In this document: positions 48,250 through 59,125 of the stretch, piece by piece
Position numbering within the stretch: position 1 is the first letter of the stretch
Layout of the letters: every line of letters starts with the position of its first letter
Assembly (NCBI GenBank): GCA_032622095.1
Contig: CP136068.1
Location: 53,900,025-53,964,024 of the forward strand
Reading direction: 5' to 3'
Origin: Siphonodentalium dalli
Lineage: Eukaryota > Mollusca > Scaphopoda > Gadilida > Siphonodentaliidae
DNA: 64,000 nt
Position numbers and translations under genes: made by a program
The notes under the pieces: generated by a model
What the model was told of the DNA's origin: nothing
What the model saw: only the letters and a program-made list of their open reading frames with translations
Database searches by the model: none

Positions 48250-48687
48250 TTAATGTTTAGTTAAATAAACATGTCTTTTCCGTTTCTTACCCATTCCTGT
48301 ATGGGTGACAAAATAGTTTTGAATTAAATCATTTGAAACATTTTCTTGCGGTTCCCATGATGGTGGATCCCCATTAGACCATTTCAATTTGAAAAGCCTC
48401 CTCCCTGCTTGCGTCCGAGAAGTTAGAATTTTATCTACACCATGATATGTGTCTTGGGCATTAGGAATTGACTGACATGCTGGCTGTGACTGTGTGAGAT
48501 TTTGACTGAGAGACTGCTGCTGGGTAGACAATTGTGAATTGTCATGCTGAGAGGAATCGTTTAACTGATTATCTTGACTCACCTGTGAACTATGACTACT
48601 AGGGTGTATATTTACCATATCGTTTCTGTCGTAATAGGGCTTCATTCTGTTAGAAGGTACTATGGTTTTGTTAATTTCGGACATCAC
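48250..48687 (-). pseudogene. C-terminal fragment of a Gypsy-type polyprotein: integrase end plus chromodomain
   Basis: The 145-aa frame begins in the integrase tail (VPSNRMKPYYDRNDM), followed by a Gln/Ser-rich linker of about 50 residues. It ends in a chromodomain at about residues 80-130 (YHGVDKILTSRTQAGRRLFK, then LKWSNGDPPSWEPQENV) and a basic tail (KKRKRH). In Ty3/Gypsy elements the chromodomain follows the integrase and directs insertion to modified histones. The catalytic integrase core, reverse transcriptase and gag are absent upstream (higher coordinates). Homology to the copy at 26748-26806 also stops at 48712, so both may be cut at a common boundary. No LTR pair is identified. Confidence 0.8.
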
Positions 48688-48712
48688 GAGTTTAATATCA
48701 GTGCTAATTTTT

Positions 48713-49322
48713 GGACAATTATTTCATTGTTTACCTACATTTGTTTGACTCTACCAGAGGTGTGTTTCGTTTCTATGCTATTCGCGTTAGGTTCGTTTCT
48801 TTGTTCTTTGTTAGATTAGGCTTTCGCGAAATTACAACAGGTCTTTGTATTAATCAGCTGGCTATTCTTATGCAACTTGTTAATTCTTGCCCAAGCATGT
48901 GCGCATTAATTACCATTCATCGCACGTATTCTAAGCTTTACTTTTAATAATAACTTATTTGTCAAACTGCTAATGCCATTGTAGTGATCGGATATTTTAT
49001 CTGCAAATCTGTTAATCTAATCTCGCGTCGTTAATTCACACCTGTTCATGCTTTGTATATAAGAATTTGTAAAACTGTGATATGGCACTATGATGTTTTG
49101 GAACTCCATCATTCAGTCATTTCACATATTATAACTGGAGATCCAATTGTGCGTGTGCTATACCGGAATGTCCGTATATTTCTATTGTGTAAATAAATAC
49201 TAATTCCCCAGAACGACTACAACTTCTTACTGTACCAAAATCAGCTCTACCAAACTAGCAGGCAATGCACATTTTCAGTATCTTGTTGTTTGAAAGTATC
49301 TTACCATTGCCACCACGTATAT
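48713..49322. other. No supported gene; possible solo-LTR-like text
   Basis: TATA-like 'tgtatataag' at about 49055 and an 'aataaata' polyadenylation-like site at 49191 on the plus strand give an LTR-like order. I cannot find a second LTR or a target duplication, so this remains a description only. Confidence 0.3.
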
Positions 49323-49599
49323 CTGGGCCCTGTTTCATGAAAGCAACTTATGACATAGTTGGGACTTAAGATGGTCATAAGTTCAAACTTCAGTCATAAG
49401 GGCGTTTCACGAACAATGTCTTAACTCAAGATGGTCTTAACTTTGGTTTTAACTTTAAGACTGCTGTGAGGTGTCATAAGATAATCTTAAAGTTAAGACC
49501 CACGTGATAAGTGGCATATCGATCACAAGTATGGCGGCCTATGTTTTTTGCAATTACGGAGATTATGTACGTTGTCTGGATGGACAATTCGTCGCCTGG

Positions 49600-49840
49600 T
49601 ATACAGGGTCGTGGCTACATAGTGAGAGGGGGTGTTCGCCTCGAAATGTCCAACTACACCCCCTTAAACAACACAAAATTATCTTTGGGTTTAAATATTC
49701 CAACTGGTACCTCAAACTTTCCAAAACGAAAGTTTGGAGAGTGCAAACCCCCCTCACCGTATAACCATAGGGTTAGTTTGGTAAAAACAATTCAGAGCAC
49801 ATGCTTATCATCAGGGACGTGGTGAATGGGGTTTGTGTGC
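49600..49840. repeat. C-rich dispersed block, copy 1
   Basis: It has the text 'atttgggtttaaatattccaactggtacctcaaa'-type wording, and blocks of 'ccaactacacccccttaaac'. Related, rearranged blocks occur at 50170-50385 and 55485-55667. All contain 'ttccaa.tggtacctcaaac' or 'accaattggaaagttt' wording and a C-rich run. Confidence 0.55.
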
Positions 49841-50169
49841 TGTCTACCCCCCCCCCCCCCCCCCACAAACACATACTTTGGTCAAAAATATATTTTTTTA
49901 GAATTTAGAATTTATTTATTTATTATAGTGACATTATGCATATAAATATAACATCCGGCCAATAGGGCCTATAAGTCACTTTGAATACGATTAATAATTA
50001 ATTATTTGTGCACATGTGTGTTAAGCAATTTAGCGATTGACAATGTCGTGCTTGACAACAACATTAATCGTACACTATATATACATGTAGGTTTCAATTG
50101 TTTGAATTTCTAACTAGTAAAGGAATGTGTTGTTTTAGACAAACAGCAGCAACCGAAAATCACCAACTT

Positions 50170-50385
50170 TAGGGGCGTCAGGTTAGAAATTTCGAACTGT
50201 TGGAATATTTGAGCTACCAATTGGAAAGTTTAAATCCAACGGGTGGGGTGGACATGGCATTTCACGAACATAGAAGTTTGGCCCGGTTCAACCAAGGGGC
50301 AGGTGCAGTTGGAAATTTCACGATGTACCCCCCGCCCCACAGAGACCAACTAGCCACCCCCAGCCTCGTCGAATGTAGGATATAG
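50170..50385. repeat. C-rich dispersed block, copy 2
   Basis: Related to 49600-49840 and 55485-55667: 'gagctaccaattggaaagtt', 'ggaaatttcacgatg', then a C-rich stretch. Confidence 0.5.
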
Positions 50386-51924
50386 TCAATTATCAGCTGT
50401 ATATGTGACATATAGATAATATATATTATAAAATTGTATTACCCACGAATTAAACTTTTGAGAAGAATTATGGCCTAGCTCAAAGCTCACAATCTCCTCT
50501 ATGTTATTCCATATGGGTGCGGGGAGATGGGGTAAAATGAGATCAATGAATGTATTGATTATTTCCTTTTTCCAAATTTCCGTCGGCTGTTTACAAAGCA
50601 GATATGTCATATCGGAAAGGTAACACAAACGCTCTTTATCAAAATATGTTTTCGAAATAGTGACAATTTTCTATAGAGAATATTATTTATTGAGTTTATG
50701 CCCACGCCCATATGTCGTGATTTTCAAGGCTGTCCACATTGTTGTCATGTTTTTGTTTTTTGCAGGGGTGGGATGACCGTTGTACAGCATACTGTGTATA
50801 TGATATACACACCCGTAGCGACGACACCCCTTAATACGAGTGTGCTAATGAAAACGTAGTTATATATATTTATTATATACTTTCCCGTGAATTATAAGAG
50901 TTTAGCAGTGCATGAGACATAAGTGATATCCCACTCGTGGAAATTCAATGTTTTGTCATCACTCATGAGATATAACTCATATCCACTGAAAAAGTGTGGA
51001 TATCCTCTATATATACATGGTATGACAATCGCATAAAACATCTGCATACAAATAATAAAAAGTTACTCCAACAAATATTTTTCATTTCCCTTTGAATCGA
51101 AAAATGACCTATGTGTGCCCTGATGACATCGCCGATTTATTTTGATTATTGCTACACGTAGAGAGCGGTGGTCGATAATACACGAGTTATGTCGGCTCAC
51201 ACACAAAAAATCGCCGTCTGAACATTGTTCTCAGTGAATTAACTCGGCGTGAATGCATGGTCGCAGTCATGCATCGATCCATATAATTGTATTGTCTTAT
51301 TTCTGACTCCGCCACTCGCCAGTAAACGCAAAGCTCGTCATTTTAAGAGCCTGCGATGTACTCATGTTCGAATTCACATCGTGGAACTCATACAAGTCTA
51401 AGATCCATATATGCGAATATAAGGCCACTGACTATAGACTCTACGATACATGCGCTGATTCGCCCACCCCACCCCTGTCGCTATCCAGCATCCCTGTCAC
51501 ACAATAATGTCCAACTCGGACTCGGCACTTTCGCGATAACCTCTCAATGCCGTACATAAAGATTGTACAAACCCACATTTTTTTGTTCCGGGCTGTAGAA
51601 AGTTGTCGATAACCAGTCTAAAAGCGCGCGAACTTAAATTACTACTTAAGTATGACTTAATCTTGTTTTGTGAAACGCGTTCTTGAAACGGAAAAGTTAC
51701 ATCATAAGATCCACCTTAATTCTTAGATTAAGTCCATCTTAAGATAATCTTATGACCTTGCTTCATGAAACAGGCCCCAGGTTATTAGCGTCTAAAGCTA
51801 TTATTTCTGCGTTGACAATTCATTCAATGTTGGTATTGATGGTTTTGTGTGCAGCAGATATGTGTAACATTAGGGAGAATTGATAAACGCGGTGATGCGG
51901 TTGCAGAAAACGTATAGCATGTTT

Positions 51925-52195
51925 CGCCTTAGTGAATATAAGCAAATATAATGTCAAGGTATAAATGGAGTCTCTACTCTGCCACAGAGTATGTAGGCAA
52001 TTTTTGATAAGTTGAGAATTTATTGAAGATAGAGTCTATGGTACTCATTTTTTATTTTTGATAAATTGCGTCCATAGCATACCACCATGCTTATTGTTAT
52101 AAACGCGAAATATTCGTTTTTCATCATTTCACCGGAGGCAACTATGACTACCTTTTTAAGACACGGACAATGGGATCTACATATGTTACCCAATA
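51925..52195 (-). repeat. Dispersed repeat (inverted partner 25756-26010)
   Basis: The minus strand shares about 250 bp with 25756-26010, including 'gaatataagcaaatataat' and 'gagtctct.ctctgccaca'. Small indels distinguish the copies. Confidence 0.65.
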
Positions 52196-52432
52196 TTATT
52201 TTGAATAGCACTCATAATGTTATGTAGTAGTGAATGTTGACAGATTTGATGTTGTAGATATAAAAATAAATGATGAGCGGTCATATTCGTGAGACTGCTC
52301 TGATAGCATCTATTTCTGCTTCAAGAAAGTCACAGAGTCAAAACATCCCATTTAGCTGTTTAATTACACATATATCACACGATTGAAGATAAACGGTACA
52401 GATAAAACTATGGAGGGTTATTAGGGTCACAA

Positions 52433-52800
52433 TCCTAACTACACATTTGAATTCTAACTTAACATTTTAATTCTTATATTTGAATTCTAACTTAACATTT
52501 TAATTCTAACTTAACATTTTAATTCTTATATTTTAATTCTAACTTAACATTTTAATTCTAACTTAACATTTTAATTCTTATATTTTAAGTCTAACTTAAC
52601 ATTTTAACTCTAACTTAATCTTTTAATTCTTACTTAATATTTTAATTCTAAATTAACATTTTAATTCTAACTTGATATTTTAATTATAACTTCATATTTT
52701 AATTCTTACTTAATATTTTAATTATTATATTTTAATTGTAACTCTAACTTTATATTTCAATTCTTACTTAATAGTTTTATTTTAATATTTTAAATCTACT
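52433..52800. repeat. AT-rich minisatellite, 'ttctaacttaacattttaa' units
   Basis: More than fifteen imperfect units of about 18-19 bp lie head to tail, with occasional 'ttcttatatt' variants. No coding content. Confidence 0.85.
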
Positions 52801-53695
52801 ACAAAAAAGGTCTAATGTTGGAATTAAAATATTATATTTAAAAAGTTGAAATTGAAATGAGCATAAAACGGATCTCAGAATTGAAAGGCAAAAATTAAAA
52901 CAAACATAAAAGTTGTAATTGTGACCCTAATAACGCGCCTGCACTTCTATAACAATTCTAACGAAAGGCGTCGCTGCGATCGGACGGCGCGGGACATGAC
53001 AATCTGCGGGATGGGATGGAATATGGAATAGAACGACAATATGCGGAACAGAATTTCAAATTGCGTGAAACGGCCGATATCTCGAGGAATACAGCACGCA
53101 GAGGGCTCCTTTTGGTGTCTAACGAAAGGCCGATATACGCCGAAGCCACGCATATTAACCCCGCCACTGACCGGACACAGAAGTTACATTATTCGATCGA
53201 CAACTGACCTAACATAAAATTGACGAAATCAAGGCCGTGGAACAGCTGTAGAAATGTATTTTTACAGCGATAACGCTATGCCCACAAGCAAACTTGGTAT
53301 TAAAATGAAGTTTATCATCTATTTCACAACAAAAATCTATTACTTCGAGCGAAGCTGCGATTTATGCACACATAGAGACCGATTAACCCACCCATGCGAA
53401 GGTGCCACGAAACACAAAAAACTGCCTTCGACATCAAATGTGATTTTTTAAAGGGATTTGCGCTCTTCATTTGTTATTATTTCAGATGTGACTAAAAGCC
53501 CAGATGCCGGAAGCCGGTGTCCGGCGATTACAGGCCAAGTTACAAAATAGATTAACTGGGTTGAACGCATGAATATGTCAATGGTCAGACTGTTCGAAAG
53601 AATATTCAAATCAAATAGTGTTTATAGACTTATATTTACATACAACTGATATCTCTTCCGATTTCCCCATAGCGTTACGATAGACACGCCCCCTT
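52801..53695. other. No recognisable gene
   Basis: Frames of 63-69 codons overlap at 52947-53207 on both strands. None has a recognisable motif. Confidence 0.4.
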
Positions 53696-53705
53696 ATTCA
53701 ATGCG

Positions 53706-53770
53706 TTCATAAACCTATGAACGTAACGTGACGCCACTTTAAATGTCGTTCATAGGTTTATGAACACATT
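53706..53770. repeat. Hairpin built from an 18-bp near-palindrome
   Basis: 'gttcataaacctatgaac' and its reverse complement 'gttcataggtttatgaac' lie about 40 bp apart, so each can fold on itself or pair with the other. Confidence 0.75.
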
Positions 53771-53949
53771 GGTCCCGGAATTCACCGGGGATTGTCGGAC
53801 ATTACCGACTGCTTGAGTATCTAGTCAGCCAATACGCCAAGGATTTGATAGCAAACAATATGTAATCGAGGTTCACGATAGGATGGCTAATGGCATCTAA
53901 TCGCGAGCACGGGTGGCACGATATGTTCGATTGACTATCAGAATGTTGG

Positions 53950-54240
53950 TTATCATATACTCCCATACCCCATAATATGGTAAAATATAGCGAATTATCG
54001 AAATATGAAATACAACGAAAAAGCGAAATATGAAAATACAGCGAAATAACTAGGAAAATCGAAATAGAAAAATACAGCGAAATAGGGCGGAATATAGAGC
54101 GAAATATAGAAATAGGAAATTATGTTTATAAACGAAATAACGGAGATATTTGAAAAAGTGTTTTTGACGAAATAACGGACAAATTTGGAGAAGTGTTTTA
54201 AGGAGCGTAAGTATATAAATATAAATAATAAACGGCGGAT
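53950..54240. repeat. Low-complexity 'gcgaaatatgaaaatac' repeats
   Basis: Degenerate short units built on 'cgaaata' and 'agcgaaat' fill this stretch. A 77-codon minus-strand Phe/Leu-rich frame here is a by-product. Confidence 0.6.
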
Positions 54241-54244
54241 TCAA

Positions 54245-54345
54245 CGTGGTCATGGGTTTTGACCGCGATAAAAAAAACAGCAAACTTCGGGGTTCATGCA
54301 GTTTGCTGAATTTTTCTCGCGGTCAAAATCCCATGACCACATTGA
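54245..54345. repeat. 100-bp hairpin
   Basis: 'acgtggtcatgggttttgac' near 54245 pairs with 'tcaaaatcccatgaccac' near 54326-54343, and the inner 'cagcaaact' pairs with 'agtttgctg'. Confidence 0.78.
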
Positions 54346-54369
54346 AACCGCAGTTCATTTCTTATAAAA

Positions 54370-54870
54370 ACTTATGTGTCCGCCGGTCATACGCGGTGGA
54401 TGTTCTCATATTATCTGCCGGTCATACGCGGGGGGGGGGGGTTCTCATATGAACATATGATCTGCCGGTCGTACGCAGGGGAGGTTCCCATATGAACATT
54501 ATCCGCCGGTCATACGCGGTGGAGGTTCTCATATTATCCGCGGTCATCTGCGGGGGAGGTTCTCATATTATCCTCCGGTCATACGGGGGGAGGTTCTCAT
54601 ATAAATATATTATCCGCTGGTCATACGCGGTGGAGGTTCATATTATTCGACGGTCATATGGGAGGGAGGTTCTCATATTATACGCCGGTCAAACACGGGT
54701 GAGGTTCTCATATATATGAGAACTTCCCCCGCATATATAACTGGTGGATAATATGAGAACCTCCCTCGCGTATGACCGGCGGATAATATGAACCTCCACC
54801 GCATATGACCGGCGGATAATATGTTCATATGAGTACCTCCCCCGCGTATGACCGGCAGATTATATGAGAA
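54370..54870. repeat. Inverted minisatellite: 'CCGGTCATACGCGG' units meeting head to head
   Basis: About eight units of 'ccggtcatacgcggtggagg' plus 'ttctcatatta' run in plus orientation to about 54715. Four units in minus orientation then follow ('gagaacctcc..cgcgtatgaccgg'). The switch at about 54719 is itself palindromic ('ctcatatatatgag'). Confidence 0.85.
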
Positions 54871-54881
54871 CCTTTTTAATT

Positions 54882-55075
54882 TTAGGTGGCCCAATAGACA
54901 GTCAACGAGAAGAATTTCATTGACCAAATTGCTGGCAAAGATGGATAACTCTAAAATGAAGTGGCTTTTTGTATCAGATATTTGACAAACTGGCAAAATT
55001 TCGTTGAACAAAATGTTGATAAATAACAGGTTTTGTGCAATTTTATACTAAAATAGTTGATGGTGCTTTTCATTA
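54882..55075 (-). mobile_element. 3' fragment of the same LINE family as at 3486-5860
   Basis: On the minus strand this reads 'cctgttatttatcaacattt' and 'tgttcaacgaaattttgcc', matching 5620-5805 on the plus strand with about 85-90% identity, including 'gactgtctattgggccacct'. Only the tail of the element is present. Confidence 0.8.
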
Positions 55076-55484
55076 TTTTTGGGCAATTATTAGATTCTGA
55101 TAACTGAAGCGGCATTTCAAAAAATATCTGGAACATTTCATATTTAGTTAGCATGGCATTCAGAAATATGATATGTCGCCTTGAGGCAAAACTTTATATT
55201 ACCATATTTATGGTAGTGATCGCGGCAGATCGACTATTGACCAAAATGGACAGGATTACACTTTTCTCTTGTCATGTCTATTTCAATCCTAACTTAGAAG
55301 TATATCGATCTGGTAAATAATTGACTGGAGAGAATGCTTACACGTATAGCATTTATGTCTTGGCCACTAGCTGAGAGCTGTGATAATAATAGTATGTTAT
55401 CGTTGGAGATCCCCCCCACCAACAATGGAGATCCTCTATCACATTCATGTAGCCAATGTGTTCTTATACCTTATAACCGGGGAG
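55076..55484. other. No recognisable feature
   Basis: No gene, repeat partner or element end identified. Confidence 0.4.
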
Positions 55485-55667
55485 GTGGCTAGATGGTCCC
55501 CATTGGTGAGTGGTTGGGAAACTTGGGTTTTTCCACCTTGATATTTCCAAATGTACGTACCTTGAACCAGACCAAAGTCAAATGTTCTCGAAATACTACT
55601 TTGCACCCCCCCCCCCAGTTAAACTTTCCAAATGGTACCTCAAACTTTTCAACTGAAATGTCCAACC
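55485..55667. repeat. C-rich dispersed block, copy 3
   Basis: Related to the blocks at 49600 and 50170, with a C12 run at about 55606-55617. It abuts the perfect hairpin at 55668. Confidence 0.5.
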
Positions 55668-55776
55668 TGACACCCTCTAAACCTAAAGTGTTCAACCGAT
55701 AGCCATTCCGACCAAACTTTGGACCCGTTTGGTCGGAATGGCTATCGGTTGAACACTTTAGGTTTAGAGGGTGTCA
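55668..55776. repeat. Perfect 50-bp inverted repeat with 9-nt loop
   Basis: The left arm 55668-55717 (starts 'tgacaccctctaaaccta') is the exact reverse complement of the right arm 55727-55776. The loop is 'tttggaccc'. A perfect stem of this length implies very recent formation or maintenance. Confidence 0.95.
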
Positions 55777-55910
55777 GAACACATTCCCCCACTAATTACT
55801 GGTTGGAAAATCAAACTATCAATAATATATATTGTTTGCATGCCATGCAGTAAATGTTTTTGTATCTCAGGATGTATGGGAGGCCAAATTCACATTTATT
55901 AATAATTGAG

Positions 55911-56012
55911 CTGAAGCGCAATTCAATTGCGCTGAAGCGCAATCAATTGCGCTGAAGTGCAATTAATTGCGCTGAAGCGCAATTCATAATTAATTGCGCT
56001 GAAGCGCAATTA
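55911..56012. repeat. Cluster of five AATTGCGCTGAAGCGCAATT palindromes
   Basis: Five copies, the first and third slightly degenerate, stand nearly end to end. Each forms a 9-bp stem around a 2-nt centre (GA). Further copies in either orientation lie at about 56080, 56153, 59133, 59178 and 59265. Confidence 0.9.
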
Positions 56013-56049
56013 ATTTTTCATATATGGCTAAACCCCCCAGTTAATTAAT

Positions 56050-56195
56050 GAATAAATCCAATAGAAAAATAATTGCGCTTCAGCGCAATTATTTTCCCAA
56101 CTAAAACAGAAGGTACCGGTATGAATAAATCCAATAGAAAAATAATTGCGCTTCAGCGCAATTATTTTCCCAACTAAAACAAAAGGTACTGGTAT
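56050..56195. repeat. 73-bp tandem duplication, each unit with one palindrome
   Basis: The unit beginning 'gaataaatccaatagaaaaa' repeats at 56050 and 56123, each carrying 'attgcgcttcagcgcaat' and ending in 'ctaaaacagaaggtac'-type text that leads into the minisatellite. Confidence 0.88.
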
Positions 56196-57788
56196 TGCGA
56201 GTCGCCCCAACTAATACAGAAGCTAATGCTATTGCAAGTCGCCCTGACTGAAACAGAAGATAATTATATTGTGAGTCTATCTGACTAAAACAGAAGTCGC
56301 GAGTCACCCTGAAGTATACAGAATATAATTCTATCCAATTTTTATTTGAGTGCAGGACAAAATGTCAGGTACCAGATGAGTGGTGCCTGACATTTGAAAA
56401 TGGCACCTGACATATTATTTCTCTGTATGCTATTGCCCATATTACTAGTAATAGTCTATCATCCGATTTACATGGACAAATATCTTGATTGCTGGTACGT
56501 CTGTATTATCAGTGCTATCTTCTGTAATTTTTGTGTGAACAGAACTGAAGAAATCTGTCAATTATTTCGAACATTACCGGAATTTCCAAAACCTACATCG
56601 TACAACAGCAACCGAAACGAAATGCAGAAGTATGACACTGCCTGTTATTAGTCTCACGATCCACTGTGAGGAATGGAGAAAAATACTACACCCATGGCTG
56701 ATAAACACAATTTACGCAACAAAATTCATTTGATAAGATTTTCAGACAATGCCACGACATTAACCCCGATCGAAAAATATCTATAACCTTCCGCCATATT
56801 CCGGTGCTAATTTTTAGAACAACTGTTTTTTCCAGATATATATTTATCGCCGGGGAAACCCAGCGCCCACACAGAAAAATAATTTCGATTAGTGCCGGTA
56901 TTCTTACAAAAAGAAGTCGCCCAACGCGACAATAAAGGCTACCCAAACAACCACATATAGAAACTTCAAATATAACAGACGAGCATCACGACCAACGTAT
57001 TCAGATTTGCGTCGGGAAATAATAATGCCAATATTTATTATGTACAATGCTTACTAGCTTAGCCAATGCAATTTTCGTACCGGACAAAACAGAAGGTACA
57101 GGTACTGAGGTATTGCAAGTCACCACGACTAATACAGAAGGTAATTCTATTGCGAGTCTCCACGATTTATAGAGAACATAAAGAATAAAACAGAAGGAAA
57201 TGTTATCGTGAATTGACCTGATCACTAATACATAAGGCAATGGCAATGCCATCACTGGCATCAGGACAGGAGCTGCCCCGATTCATACAGATGTTAATGG
57301 TATCATGAGTCACCCTGACTAAAACAGAAAGTATATACCGGTATCGCAAGTTACCCCGACTAATACAGAAGGTAATGCTATCACGAGTTGCCCTGATTAA
57401 AACAGAACATAATGCTATTGCAAGTCGCCATGACACTGACTAATCAATCCTATCGAGAGTAGCCCAAACAAATAAAGAAGATAATCCAAAAGTGAATCAC
57501 CCCGACTAATACAGAAGATAATGCTATCGCGAGTCAGCCCAACTAAAACAGAAGATAATGCTATTACGAGTAGCCCCGACTAAGACAGAAGCTAATTCTA
57601 TTGCGAGTCTTCACGATTAATGGAGAATGTAATGCTATCACGAGTATATAGCACCGACTAAAACAGAAGGAAATATGCTATTGCATGTGAGTACCCCTGA
57701 TTAATACAGAAGGCATGCTATCACGAGTCGGCCCGATTCATACAGATTATAATGCTATCATGAGTTGCCCCGACTAAAACAGAAGGTA
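56196..57788. repeat. Degenerate 'GACTAAAACAGAAGGTAATGC' minisatellite
   Basis: Units of about 40-47 bp read roughly 'ccgactaatacagaaggtaa' then 'tgctatcgcgagtc' and recur in two fields (about 56196-56330 and 57060-57788). A 'normal' stretch lies between at about 56335-57055, containing an 85-codon frame (56394-56651) without recognisable domain. Confidence 0.8.
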
Positions 57789-58579
57789 AGCCCCGGTTCC
57801 ATATCCCCGATTTCACACCCGAATGTTCCCGAATGACTCCCGAATCATACTTTTGCAAAAATCGTGGAGTAAATTCGGGACGAGTCGGGACAGTGAATTT
57901 TTACCCCCGAACATGATCGGGGATATCGGTGCTATCGGGGTCGATTCGGGACAATTCTGGACTCGCTCCCGACAGTTTTGAAATGTTCAAAACTATCGGG
58001 AACCAAGCCGAATCGCTCCCGATTTGTAAATCGTCGGGAGAAATTCGGGAGCAATTCGGCACCTATTCGGGAGTAGTCGGCAGTATTCGGTAATATTCGG
58101 GTGGATATTCTGGAGTAGTCGGCAGTATTCGGTAGGTTATTCCCGAATTCGCCATGTATGGCTGCTTTTATACTGAGATCCGGTGTATCTGCAAAATTCG
58201 GCATCGATTCGGGACGTTCGGTAGCAATTGAATACCAATTCGGTATCTATTCGGCATCAATTCGGTACCAGTTCGGCATTGATTCGGGGTATTCGGCAAC
58301 AATTCGGTGTAAGTCGGTAGTAATCTGGGCAATTTGGCAGCCACTCGCACGAAAGTTCGGGATAATTCTTGATCATTCGGGAAGATATTCGGTAGCATTC
58401 TGGAATACTCGGCAATGTTCGGGACGATTAAATTTTGTCATAATTCGGCATCAGTTCGGCGGCTTTTTGGAATAAAACTCGTCCAGAATTCTCTCGAATG
58501 CTGCCGAGTTGGTCTGGTCCCGAATTTGTGCCGAATATACTAATTCGGGACAGAAAATCGGGAATATGGAACCGGGGCT
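57789..58579. mobile_element. 791-bp TIR element inserted in the minisatellite
   Basis: The left end 'agccccggttccatatcccc' (57789) is mirrored by the right end 'gggaatatggaaccggggct' (to 58579), about 24 bp with one mismatch. The minisatellite text resumes on both sides with GTA duplicated (57786-57788 and 58580-58582). The empty-site wording 'aggtaccggt' is visible in neighbouring minisatellite units. The interior is built of short 'attcgggacga' / 'ttcggca' repeats in both orientations. No transposase. A 3-bp duplication is compatible with several DNA transposon superfamilies; I do not assign one. Confidence 0.85.
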
Positions 58580-58690
58580 GTACCGGTGTCGCAAGTTACC
58601 CCGACTAATACATAAGGTAATGCTATCGAGAGTCACACCGACTAAAACAGAAGGAAATGTTTTGTGAGTCGCCCTGAAGGGAACGCTATT
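58580..58690. repeat. Continuation of the 'GACTAAAACAGAAGG' minisatellite
   Basis: Two to three further units follow directly after the inserted element. Confidence 0.8.
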
Positions 58691-59125
58691 ATGTGGTGCG
58701 GCAGGGACTTCTAAAGATTTTTCTGAGATGTGGTTTTAAGCGAATATAAAATGACTCAGTCCATAAATCATTTGATATTATCCTCTCAGCCCTTAATGTA
58801 AAAGGTAGGGGTGCTCTCATGATTGTTTACTGTCTTTAGTTAACTCATAATGCTCCTTATAAGAGGCAGGGAAGCAGTCTGAAGCGCAATTGGTTGGTAT
58901 CGCATATGAATTTATGATAATGGAATAACCCACCTATTCAGGGAGCAAATTACTTTTGAAATTTTGATTAGCAAATAACCTCATAATGACATAATTAGAT
59001 AGCATTGTTCTGAAATCATATAAAATTCATACCAAATTGCATAGCTATTATCCAAATTTGGGTAGCAAATTGCAATGCGATACCAGTTAATTATCTCCCT
59101 GCACCTATTCAACCCAACTTTAGTA
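58691..59125. other. No recognisable feature
   Basis: AT-rich DNA. A 'gaagcgcaattggttgg' half-palindrome is at 58880. Text near 58905-58940 resembles 59207-59245 ('catatgaatt.atgataatgg'). Confidence 0.4.

Larger units (their letters stand above)
49323..51780. mobile_element. 2.46-kb terminal-inverted-repeat element without transposase
   Basis: The left end 'ctgggccctgtttcatgaaa' and the reverse complement of the right end 'ctggggcctgtttcatgaag' match over about 25 bp. Both ends have subterminal runs of 'cttaagatgg', 'gtcttaac' and 'aagataatctta' text. A clear target duplication is not seen. The interior holds C-rich dispersed blocks, a C18 run at 49847-49864, and short frames without domains. 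It is therefore non-autonomous; the superfamily is undetermined. Confidence 0.68.

Noticed and set aside
48713-49230. A solo LTR on the plus strand
   Set aside because: TATA-like and polyadenylation-like sites are present, but no partner LTR, TG/CA ends or target duplication could be fixed.
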